Assembly (NCBI GenBank): GCA_013696045.1
Contig: JACCZH010000395.1
Location: 1-5,307, forward strand
Length of the DNA stretch: 5,307 nucleotides
Reading direction: 5' to 3'
Origin: Chloroflexia bacterium
Lineage (GTDB): Bacteria; Chloroflexota; Chloroflexia; Thermomicrobiales; CFX8
Shown here: in pieces, positions 1 to 5,307 of the stretch
Position numbering within the stretch: the stretch's first letter is position 1
How the letters are laid out: each line of letters starts with the position of its first letter
Made by a program: the position numbers and the translations under genes
Notes under the pieces: model-generated
The model's input: only the letters and a program-made list of their open reading frames with translations
Told to the model about the DNA's origin: nothing
The model's database searches: none

Positions 1-41
1 ATTGTGCCGCTACGAAGCTGACATTTCCCGCGACATAGCAC

Positions 42-86
42 TCTGGCGCGTTCACGACCACACTGCGTGGCCACGAACGCGCCAGA
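42..86 (-). terminator. Hairpin downstream of rpmF, possible terminator or 3'-end stabiliser
   Basis: A perfect 12-bp inverted repeat (42-53 with 75-86, TCTGGCGCGTTC and its complement) encloses 21 nt. That interior can form a second 4-bp stem (58-61 with 67-70) with a 5-nt loop, separated from the outer stem by a symmetric internal loop. It starts 7 nt after the rpmF stop codon, where an operon terminator would be expected. No run of U follows on the minus strand (the next bases are GTGCTATG), so it is not a textbook intrinsic terminator. It may instead protect the 3' end from exonucleases, be a processing site, or act with a factor. The structure is plainly visible; its role is inferred. 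Confidence 0.5.
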
Positions 87-93
87 AACCGGT

Positions 94-300
94 CTAGCTA
101 CTTGGTGCGACTGGACGCGCGACTTCGATGTCAAGAACCTGACGGCCCGCATAAAATCCGCACGACAAACATACGTGATGCGTCTCTTTGTACTCACGGC
201 AGTTCGGGCAGCGAACGATATGGCGCGGAATCAGCTTGTGATGCTGGCGGCGGTCGCCCTGCCTAGAGCGGGTTACTCGTTGTTTTGGTAGTGCGCCCAT
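94..300 (-). CDS. rpmF: 50S ribosomal protein L32 (bL32)
   Basis: This 68-residue protein is a zinc-ribbon component of the large ribosomal subunit. The N-terminus MGALPKQRVTRSRQGDRR followed by HH matches the conserved bL32 start, which usually reads like MAVPKRK.S..R...RR.H. Two Cys pairs, CPNC (residues 31-34) and CLSC (44-47), with CGFYAGRQV after them, form the expected zinc-binding site, so this is the four-cysteine form of L32. Length is normal for the family. The ATG at 298-300 is preceded by GAGGAG (310-315) at a 9-nt spacing, which fixes the start. The gene lies 45 nt after the DUF177 gene, the same pairing as yceD-rpmF in Escherichia coli and many other bacteria, so the two are almost certainly cotranscribed. 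The identification is very secure. Confidence 0.98.
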   Translation of the reverse strand: MGALPKQRVTRSRQGDRRQHHKLIPRHIVRCPNCREYKETHHVCLSCGFYAGRQVLDIEVARPVAPSS

Positions 301-345
301 AATACTCTTCTCCTCATGAAACCCGCGAACCTTGCGGCTGCCGGG

Positions 346-876
346 CTACTCTCTCGACACCTGATCTTCATCCAGTAGTTCGGCCAGAGCGCCCAACCGA
401 GCGTCAATGGTCTCTTCGTCGTCTTCAGGGACCTCGGGTCCCGGGCAATCATCGCCGCATACGGGCCGCATTGGCAGCTCCAGCAGCGCTTCCTGACGCA
501 ACGGCTCAGCCATGTCAAGCTCATGCGCTTCGTTAATGCCCCCGATATCCTCTAGTGGGTCGGGAGGGTCAACTGGCGTTCCGGTGCGGATGTCGATCGT
601 CGGACGAAACTCCTGATCGAACGTCGCGTGAAACGGTTGCTCGTATATCTCTAGACAGCGCACGCATTCAACGAGTCCAATGCCGTCCACCTCACCAGTG
701 GCAAGAATGCCGGTGGCTATGCGGGTGATGCGCACCTGCCCACGAATATTCGAGGCCATCAAGTCAACATCCAGAGCAAACCAGTCCAGAGACAATTCAT
801 AAACCCGGTAGGCTCCGACTTGCTCCTTGAGCAACTGGGCCACGTTGACGATCGTGTCGTTTTCTAAACGCGCCAT
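346..876 (-). CDS. DUF177 / YceD family protein, 23S rRNA accumulation factor
   Basis: This 176-residue protein belongs to the DUF177 (YceD) family, whose members are required for normal 23S rRNA and 50S subunit accumulation and are typically encoded next to rpmF, as here. The family signature is visible: a start region reading VNVAQLLKEQVGA (residues 11-23), a central CVRC pair (71-74) within GLVECVRCLE, and a C-terminal LLELPMRPVCGDDCPG (131-146) with Cys140 and Cys144. Most members I recall continue as GLC after that second pair; here the sequence is GPE, so one usual cysteine is missing. The tail is very acidic. The frame is open upstream to 1086, which would give 246 residues, but the extension overlaps the preceding gene and has no family similarity. 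I chose the ATG at 874-876 because it gives the normal length, places the conserved N-terminus correctly and has GAGGAGG upstream at 888-894. The family call is secure; the exact biochemical role is not known to me. Confidence 0.93.
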   Translation of the reverse strand: MARLENDTIVNVAQLLKEQVGAYRVYELSLDWFALDVDLMASNIRGQVRITRIATGILATGEVDGIGLVECVRCLEIYEQPFHATFDQEFRPTIDIRTGTPVDPPDPLEDIGGINEAHELDMAEPLRQEALLELPMRPVCGDDCPGPEVPEDDEETIDARLGALAELLDEDQVSRE

Positions 877-887
877 TCCTGCCACCC

Positions 888-894
888 CCTCCTC
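888..894 (-). promoter_or_regulatory. Shine-Dalgarno sequence deciding the DUF177 gene start
   Basis: On the minus strand this reads GAGGAGG, continued by GGGTGG, with 11 nt before the ATG at 874-876. It is the strongest ribosome binding site in this part of the window and is the main reason for rejecting the longer in-frame starts further upstream. Confidence 0.7.
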
Positions 895-963
895 AACTGT
901 GGAAACTACGGCAAAATCATGGGGTGAGGCAGGCGGAATACGAGCCAGACGCACAACCAAAGG

Positions 964-992
964 AGTATATCGTTTGGGATCGGGAGGGTCAA
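964..992 (-). promoter_or_regulatory. Predicted sigma-70-type promoter for the DUF177-rpmF pair
   Basis: On the minus strand a -35 box TTGACC (987-992, five of six matches to consensus) is followed after exactly 17 nt by a -10 box TATACT (964-969, five of six). Transcription would start near 957, leaving a leader of about 80 nt before the DUF177 gene. The -35 box overlaps the TGA stop codon (989-991) of the preceding coiled-coil gene. This would give the two ribosome-related genes an independent supply of transcripts in addition to read-through from recG. It is the best promoter match I found in the window. The -35 box lies in a segment that is nearly duplicated inside the DUF177 gene. Confidence 0.6.
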
Positions 993-1495
993 CTATGCGG
1001 AGTGTCGATCGTTCGAGCGCGAGAAATGTGATTCTTCGCGTTCTCGATGTCCTGCAACCCCGTGCGCATTGACTGCTCCACCTCACCGAAGACTTTCAAC
1101 GCAAAGTCTTCAATCTCATCCATCGAGCGCTGGTTCTGCGACTTCACCTGGCGTAGATACTCTTCGCTGCGGTGGCGGGCCTCAGCCGTCACACCGTCGG
1201 AACTGACAAAATATTCCGCCCGCTCCTTGGCGTTGTTGATAATGCGCTCGGCCTCGGCCTGGGCATCCAGAATGATCTTCTGGCGGTCCTGAATCACTCG
1301 TCGCGCCTGGCGCAGCTCAGCCGGGACCGACGCCCTGAGCTGGTGAACTGTGGCCAGAAACTCTTCTTCTTCCACCGCAACCCGGTTGGTTAGCGGCACC
1401 CGCATCCCGGTATGGATCTGCTCCTCAAGAAAATCAATAAGGCGATTAATTTCGACATTCGCGTCTTGAGGTTCACCCCGGGTTTCGTGCCCCAT
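989..1495 (-). CDS. DivIVA/SepIVA-like coiled-coil protein
   Basis: This 168-residue protein has no catalytic motif, signal peptide or membrane segment. An N-terminal block (residues 13-56) with EINRLIDFLEEQIHTG and RVPLTNRV followed by an acidic EEEEF run precedes a long charged helical region (about 57-155) rich in Ala, Glu, Arg and Gln, including QARRVIQDRQ and AQAEAERIINNAKERAE, as expected of a coiled coil. Such proteins beside coaD in Chloroflexota and Actinobacteria are variously annotated as DivIVA-domain, ATP synthase subunit B-like or hypothetical. The mycobacterial septation factor SepIVA is also encoded next to a DUF177 gene, which supports a role as a cytoplasmic scaffold for division or envelope growth; that role is inference. 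The ATG at 1493-1495 is the only start that keeps the whole conserved block, although no clear Shine-Dalgarno sequence precedes it. The final residues, RTIDTPHS, are encoded by a sequence that recurs inside the DUF177 gene. Confidence 0.85.
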   Translation of the reverse strand: MGHETRGEPQDANVEINRLIDFLEEQIHTGMRVPLTNRVAVEEEEFLATVHQLRASVPAELRQARRVIQDRQKIILDAQAEAERIINNAKERAEYFVSSDGVTAEARHRSEEYLRQVKSQNQRSMDEIEDFALKVFGEVEQSMRTGLQDIENAKNHISRARTIDTPHS

Positions 1496-1536
1496 CTACC
1501 GCTCGTCCCGTCATTTTCTATCTTTAAGTACCCATA

Positions 1537-1553
1537 TGCCGCCCGAAACGGCA
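1537..1553 (-). other. Small hairpin between coaD and the coiled-coil gene
   Basis: A 5-bp inverted repeat (1537-1541 with 1549-1553, TGCCG and CGGCA) with a 7-nt loop starts immediately after the coaD stop codon. It lies within the 59-nt gap at 1496-1554. The downstream minus-strand sequence is AT-rich (ATATGGGTACTTAAAG) but has no U tract. It could weaken read-through slightly or mark an mRNA end. The stem is short and may be chance. Confidence 0.25.
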
Positions 1554-1554
1554 C

Positions 1555-2073
1555 TTACTCGGATTGCAACCCCGGCACGCTCCTGGTTGCGTCGAACCGG
1601 TGGCGGAGGGCTTCGTCTGCGAGGGGTGGGACAAGTGCGTCGACGGCGCCCCCTAGTGATGCGACTTCTTTGATGATACTGGAGCTGATGAATGAGTGGT
1701 TCGAACTGGTCATCAAACAGACGACTTCAAGCTCCGGCGCGAGATGTTGATACATATGTGCCAGTTTGAATTCAACGTCGAAATCCGACACCGCCCGCAG
1801 ACCACGCACGATAGCTTGAGCTCCCACCTTCCGAGCGTAGTCTACGAGCAGTTCATCGAACGTGTCAACAGTGATGTTGTCAACATGACACAGTGACTGC
1901 TCGGCCATGTGCACTCGCTCGGCCACGCTGAACAGAGGTTGCTTGGGGCCGTGTTCGCTACCACGGTACACACCCAGAATCAATCGGTCGAACAGCCGCG
2001 CGGCCCTGGTCGCCATGTCCAGATGGCCGTTGGTAATGGGATCAAAACTTCCCGGGTAAACCGCGACCCGCAT
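1555..2073 (-). CDS. coaD: Pantetheine-phosphate adenylyltransferase
   Basis: This cytoplasmic enzyme transfers AMP from ATP to 4'-phosphopantetheine, giving dephospho-CoA, the fourth step of coenzyme A synthesis. The 172-residue sequence shows the nucleotidyltransferase signatures of the family: VYPGSFDPITNGH (residues 5-17) with the catalytic TNGH motif (14-17), RGLRAVSDFDVEF (90-102), which contributes to substrate binding, and SFISSS (127-132) followed by IIKEVASLGG, the ATP-binding ISSS block. It is about 10 residues longer than most homologues because of a C-terminal tail. I chose the ATG at 2071-2073, where homologues begin, with AAGGGG (2080-2085) 6 nt upstream. A TTG at 2086-2088 would add five residues and overlap the rsmD stop, and cannot be excluded. 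It lies 11 nt after rsmD, a pair found in many bacteria. The identification is very secure. Confidence 0.97.
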   Translation of the reverse strand: MRVAVYPGSFDPITNGHLDMATRAARLFDRLILGVYRGSEHGPKQPLFSVAERVHMAEQSLCHVDNITVDTFDELLVDYARKVGAQAIVRGLRAVSDFDVEFKLAHMYQHLAPELEVVCLMTSSNHSFISSSIIKEVASLGGAVDALVPPLADEALRHRFDATRSVPGLQSE

Positions 2074-2084
2074 GAGACGCCCCT

Positions 2085-2660
2085 TCAATCGACAGCCCCG
2101 TCGTCCTCGGGAATAACCGTGTCAAAAATCGCGAAACAGGAGTCTCCGTGACACCTGCCGCGCAACTTCGACAGTTGCCCAACTTCGTCCGGTATCTCAA
2201 GCCGTGGCCAGTGGCCGATGACGACTATCGTTCCGTCTTGCACCGCTCCTGAACGTGAGAGCCGCTCGAGTGTGTCAAGAATAGCAGGGTCGGCGTACGG
2301 CGGGTCCAGAATCACGAAGTCATAGGGTTCACGAACCCCGCTAATGAACGGCTCAATAGCTCGGTGGTGCACCGCCGCCTGCGCGTCAAAACCAGTGCTC
2401 TTCAAGTTGTCGTGGATCGTCTGGACCGCGATCTTGTCCCGGTCAACGAAATCGCACCACTCACCACCCCGCGAGAGTGCCTCAATACCGATCGCGCCCG
2501 AACCGGCATAGAGATCCAGAATCCTCTCCGGTTGCACGCCAAACGACGCCAGCGATCCAAACAGTGCTTCCTTGATCTTATCCGCCATTGGTCTGGTCTT
2601 TGACTCATTCGGTGGCGCTTTGAGCCGCCGGCCACGGGCTGATCCGCTCACAATCCGCAT
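2085..2660 (-). CDS. rsmD: 16S rRNA (guanine(966)-N(2))-methyltransferase RsmD
   Basis: This 191-residue S-adenosylmethionine-dependent methyltransferase modifies G966 of 16S rRNA (E. coli numbering) in the small ribosomal subunit. Family hallmarks are the N-terminal MRIVSGSARGRRLKAP, the TRP motif (residues 22-24) followed by KIKEALF, the SAM-binding glycine loop DLYAGSGAIGIEALSRG (49-65), and the catalytic DPPY motif (119-122), which marks N6/N2 amino methyltransferases. The C-terminal GDSCFAIFD corresponds to the usual GDT.l.iy strand. Length is normal. The ATG at 2658-2660 lies 3 nt after the recG stop codon and uses GAGGTGA (2669-2675) inside the recG end as ribosome binding site at an 8-nt spacing, implying translational coupling. 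Residue 149 is Gly (VVIGH), where many homologues as I recall them have Glu; this lies outside the catalytic motif. Confidence 0.96.
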   Translation of the reverse strand: MRIVSGSARGRRLKAPPNESKTRPMADKIKEALFGSLASFGVQPERILDLYAGSGAIGIEALSRGGEWCDFVDRDKIAVQTIHDNLKSTGFDAQAAVHHRAIEPFISGVREPYDFVILDPPYADPAILDTLERLSRSGAVQDGTIVVIGHWPRLEIPDEVGQLSKLRGRCHGDSCFAIFDTVIPEDDGAVD

Positions 2661-2663
2661 GGG

Positions 2664-5144
2664 CTAACTCACCTCAGTCACGACGTGCGACCAGAACGCG
2701 TTTACCCGCGCCGCCAGAACTCGATGCTGTGGAAGCTCCAGATCGGGATCTTCCGCCAGCAGCTCCTGGGCCTCGTTCCGCGCCCGCTCCAGGTCGCGCA
2801 CATCCGAAAAATCAGCCAGGCTCAGTTCGGGAAGACCGCTCTGACGTTTGCCAAGAAAATCACCCGGGCCACGCAGATCAAGGTCGATCTGAGCCAGCCT
2901 GAATCCATCCTGCGAATCAACCATGGCCTGCAAGCGCGTGCGTCCATCACCGGCGGCGTCATTCGAAACCAGCAGGCAGTACGATTTTTCCGCGCCGCGG
3001 CCAACGCGTCCCCGGAACTGGTGCAGCTGCGCCAGACCAAACCGCTCGGCGCCCTCGATCAGCATAACCGTTGCGTTTGGCACGTCGATGCCCACCTCGA
3101 CAACCGAGGTCGAAACCAGCACGTCGATCTCGCCGTCGCGGAAGCTCAGCATCACCTCATCTTTGTCAGCCGGCCGCATCCGGCCATGCAGCAGTCCGAG
3201 TCTGAGATCCGGGAACACATCACGGCTAAGCCGCTCATGCTCAGCCACAGCAGACTTGGCGTCGATGGTCTCGGATTCCTCCACCAGCGGGAACACAATG
3301 AATGCTTGCCGGCCCTTGGCAATTTCATCGCGAACAAAGGCGTAGGCATTGCGCGACTGTCGCGATGGGATCCAGCGCGTTTCAATGGGTTGGCGCCCAG
3401 GTGGCAGTTCATCGAGCGTCGAGACATCCAGATCACCGTGAATCGTCAGGGCCAGTGACCTCGGGATGGGTGTTGCTGTCATCACCAGCACATCCGGATT
3501 CGTACCTTTGTCGCGCAGCGCCGAGCGTTGATCGACTCCAAAGCGGTGCTGCTCGTCGACAACCGCGAAGCCCAGACGAGAGAAGGTCATGCTCTCCTGA
3601 ATCAACGCCTGGGTGCCGACGACCAGATCGAGCCCACCGTCGGACGCCAGACTGTACACCTCGCGCCGGGCGGCGGCGTTCATGCTGCCGGTGATGAGCC
3701 CGACGCTGGGTCGAATGTTGTCAGGGAGATTGGCAAAGAGATCGATCAGGCTGCGAAGATGCTGCTCGGCCAGCAGCTCGGTTGGCGCCATGATGGCGGC
3801 CTGGTACCCATCGTTGATCGCCGCTAACGCCGCCGCCGCCGCAACCGCCGTTTTGCCCGAGCCAACATCGCCCTGCAACAAACGCGTCATCGGCATCGGC
3901 GACGCCATATCCCGCAAGATCTCGCCCAATGCTCGATTCTGGGCGGATGTCAGGGCAAACGGGAGCGATCGAACGAAAGCCTGAACGACCTCACGATCCA
4001 CCGCGATCTCGTTGCCCGGTCCGCCCTGCCAATCAAGCTTCTGCTGCAACAGGCCAAGCTGCATCAACAATAGCTCGTCGAACGCCAGCCGCTTGCGAGC
4101 CTCACCAAGCCGCCGCCTGGCTTCGTCCGGCGTGTCGCCCTCAGGAAAATGAATCCACTCGATCGCCTCGCGCACCTCAATAAGCGCTGCCCGTTGCAGC
4201 GTCTCTGGCGGCAAATGTTCTTCCACCAGGTGCAGGGAACGATCGAGCGCCGTCCGGACCAGTGTCCGCAACGTCTTCTGGTACAACCCTTTGGTGAGTG
4301 GATAGACCGGCGCGATTCGTCCGGTGTGAAGCGTGTCCTGGCTCAATACCTCCCACTCGGGCGACTTCAGGCACAACGTTCCCCGCAGCTGCTCGACCCG
4401 GCCGGAGAGTGAAACCCGCGTGCCCTCCGGCAGCTGGCGCTGAATGTAGGGGTTGAACCATATAGCGTGAATCCAGCCGGTCTCATCCTGCACAACGACG
4501 TCGATCATCTCCTTGCCGGTGCGCGTGCGGCTAGAAGACACTGACTGCACGACGCCCTGGATCGTGCTCATCTGACCAAACAACAGACTGCCGATCTTCT
4601 CAAGGTTGCTGTAATCGACATAGCGACGTGGAAAAAGGTAGATGAGATCGCGAATGGTCCGCACTCCCACTTGACCCAACTGCCTGGCGCGGCCGTCTCC
4701 AACCATCGGCAACAGCAGCACCGAATCAGACAGCGATCCAACCATTGGTTGCGGTTTTGCCTTACGGGTAGCTGGGGCCTTTGCTGCCGCTGGTTTCGGT
4801 TGTGGCGGTGGGGGTTCGGCTCGCGATGGAGCCGGTCGAGACGGTGATGCATTTGATGAGGCGCTGATCGCGTAGCGCAGCAGCGACAGCGACTCGGCCA
4901 CCACTCTCTCGCGCGCCTCTGGATCGAGGTCCCGGTAACTCGCCAATAGTGCATCCAGATCCTGCAATGTCCGCCTGGCGTCGCCCTCAACCTCGCCCAT
5001 CACCTGGGCGATCCGTTCGCCGGCAAACCTGGTCACGCCATTCGTCGCACTCGAATCCGAGTACCCCTTACGGGCCTCAAGCTCTAGCACCTTCTGAATC
5101 TGAACGAGCGCGCCGGTGCGTTGCCGGCCATCCTGGATGGTCAT
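2664..5144 (-). CDS. recG: ATP-dependent DNA helicase RecG
   Basis: RecG is a superfamily 2 double-stranded DNA translocase that reverses stalled replication forks and processes Holliday junctions and R-loops. From the ATG at 5142-5144 it has 826 residues. In order it shows an N-terminal helical region (about 8-90), a Pro/Ala-rich linker (about 95-132), a helix-hairpin-helix-like lead-in, an OB-fold wedge domain (about 190-267), helicase domain 1 with Walker A GDVGSGKT (425-432), DEQH (530-533) and TATP (556-559), helicase domain 2 with QFRGRVGRG (709-717), and the TRG segment (about 747-770) including DLDLRGPGDFLGKRQSG. All key motifs are intact. It is longer than E. coli RecG (about 690 residues) because of the N-terminal extension, seen in other deep-branching bacteria such as Thermotoga. 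An in-frame TTG at 5181-5183 would add 13 residues; neither start has a good ribosome binding site. I prefer the ATG because it fits the promoter candidate directly upstream. Confidence 0.96.
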   Translation of the reverse strand: MTIQDGRQRTGALVQIQKVLELEARKGYSDSSATNGVTRFAGERIAQVMGEVEGDARRTLQDLDALLASYRDLDPEARERVVAESLSLLRYAISASSNASPSRPAPSRAEPPPPQPKPAAAKAPATRKAKPQPMVGSLSDSVLLLPMVGDGRARQLGQVGVRTIRDLIYLFPRRYVDYSNLEKIGSLLFGQMSTIQGVVQSVSSSRTRTGKEMIDVVVQDETGWIHAIWFNPYIQRQLPEGTRVSLSGRVEQLRGTLCLKSPEWEVLSQDTLHTGRIAPVYPLTKGLYQKTLRTLVRTALDRSLHLVEEHLPPETLQRAALIEVREAIEWIHFPEGDTPDEARRRLGEARKRLAFDELLLMQLGLLQQKLDWQGGPGNEIAVDREVVQAFVRSLPFALTSAQNRALGEILRDMASPMPMTRLLQGDVGSGKTAVAAAAALAAINDGYQAAIMAPTELLAEQHLRSLIDLFANLPDNIRPSVGLITGSMNAAARREVYSLASDGGLDLVVGTQALIQESMTFSRLGFAVVDEQHRFGVDQRSALRDKGTNPDVLVMTATPIPRSLALTIHGDLDVSTLDELPPGRQPIETRWIPSRQSRNAYAFVRDEIAKGRQAFIVFPLVEESETIDAKSAVAEHERLSRDVFPDLRLGLLHGRMRPADKDEVMLSFRDGEIDVLVSTSVVEVGIDVPNATVMLIEGAERFGLAQLHQFRGRVGRGAEKSYCLLVSNDAAGDGRTRLQAMVDSQDGFRLAQIDLDLRGPGDFLGKRQSGLPELSLADFSDVRDLERARNEAQELLAEDPDLELPQHRVLAARVNAFWSHVVTEVS

Positions 5145-5150
5145 GTCAGA

Positions 5151-5179
5151 AGTGTTCGCGACGATGGAACGGGTGTCAA
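5151..5179 (-). promoter_or_regulatory. Possible recG operon promoter, compatible with a leaderless start
   Basis: On the minus strand a perfect -35 hexamer TTGACA (5174-5179) is followed after 17 nt by AACACT (5151-5156), a weak -10 box with three of six matches including the second A and the final T. Six nt later comes the ATG at 5142-5144. A transcription start at the usual distance would fall at or beside the A of that ATG, giving a leaderless mRNA, which would explain why there is no Shine-Dalgarno sequence. The perfect -35 box and spacing are seen directly; promoter activity is inferred, and the -10 box is poor. Confidence 0.35.
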
Positions 5180-5236
5180 CCAATACAATGCGAGTGACCT
5201 TTACAGTTTCACAGGCGAGAACGCGGTCCCGCAGTC

Positions 5237-5307
5237 ATCCTGAGGAACGAAGGATCTCTTGGTGTGACTCATTGGGCTTACGGCAGAGATCCTTCGTTCC
5301 TCAGGAT
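5237..5307. repeat. Inverted repeat with perfect 23-bp arms (REP- or MITE-like)
   Basis: The arms at 5237-5259 and 5285-5307 are exact reverse complements and flank a 25-nt spacer. The right arm reaches the last base of the window, so the element may continue. Each arm is itself partly palindromic (ATCCT, nine bases, AGGAT). The sequence resembles short palindromic repeats with the core ATCCTGAG...GAAGGATCT that I remember from intergenic regions of many GC-rich bacteria, including Chloroflexota; that comparison is from memory. It lies about 90 bp upstream of recG and contains no open frame. It could be a dispersed repeat, a transcription end for a gene beyond the edge, or both. No poly-T follows within the window. 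Confidence 0.8.

Noticed and set aside
1..41. Possible start of another minus-strand gene after rpmF (ATG codons in the last 41 bases)
   Set aside because: The frame of the visible ATGs meets a stop within nine codons and there is no ribosome binding site, so no gene can be supported before the window edge.
67..291. Plus-strand open frame opposite rpmF
   Set aside because: It is fully antisense to the clearly identified L32 gene and its product has no recognisable features.
320..345. Weak inverted repeat in the gap between the DUF177 gene and rpmF
   Set aside because: The pairing is only about four base pairs with a seven-base loop, and the gap is adequately explained by the rpmF ribosome binding site.
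877..1086. In-frame upstream extension of the DUF177 gene to 246 residues
   Set aside because: It overlaps the 3' end of the coiled-coil gene by about 100 bases, lacks family similarity, and the ATG at 874-876 has a strong ribosome binding site and gives the normal family length.
2685..3458. Long open frame of 257 codons on the plus strand, antisense to recG
   Set aside because: It lies wholly opposite conserved RecG helicase and TRG motifs, its translation shows no recognisable domain, and open antisense frames are expected in GC-rich genes.
3818..3850. GCC/GCG-rich run resembling a trinucleotide repeat
   Set aside because: It encodes the Ala-rich helix just after the RecG Walker A motif; alanine-rich helices in GC-rich genomes give such runs without special meaning.

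Overview
The window is the end of a bacterial chromosome operon read entirely on the minus strand. In transcription order it holds recG, rsmD, coaD, a DivIVA/SepIVA-like coiled-coil gene, a DUF177 (YceD-type) gene and rpmF. All six are intact and tightly packed, and I see no convincing gene on the plus strand. The GC-rich composition, the recG-rsmD-coaD-(coiled coil)-DUF177-rpmF order and a RecG with an extra N-terminal helical region plus a Pro/Ala linker suggest a member of the Chloroflexota, perhaps Thermomicrobia-like. That assignment is inference from remembered family features. Actinobacteria and Firmicutes keep parts of the same order.

Layout from the right edge leftwards, in the direction of transcription. 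At 5237-5307 a perfect 23-bp inverted repeat around a 25-nt spacer runs to the window edge. Next come a possible promoter at the head of recG, which may give a leaderless transcript, and recG itself (2664-5144). rsmD follows after 3 nt and coaD 11 nt after rsmD, both with Shine-Dalgarno sequences that sit in or touch the preceding gene. A 59-nt gap leads to the coiled-coil gene (989-1495). A 112-nt gap then leads to the DUF177 gene (346-876). That gap holds the best promoter candidate of the window, TTGACC-17-TATACT, whose -35 box covers the stop codon of the coiled-coil gene. rpmF (94-300) is last, followed by a 12-bp-stem hairpin at 42-86.

The genes are mostly housekeeping: replication-fork rescue (RecG), 16S rRNA methylation (RsmD), coenzyme A synthesis (CoaD), probable envelope or division scaffolding (coiled coil), 23S rRNA/50S accumulation (DUF177) and a 50S protein (L32). 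I found no defence system, transposase, CRISPR array or RNA gene. The points most worth a second look are non-coding. The first is a near-duplicate of a roughly 40-50-bp piece of the DUF177 gene lying at the junction just upstream, where it supplies the -35 box of the candidate promoter. The others are the possible leaderless recG start and the palindromic repeat at the right edge.
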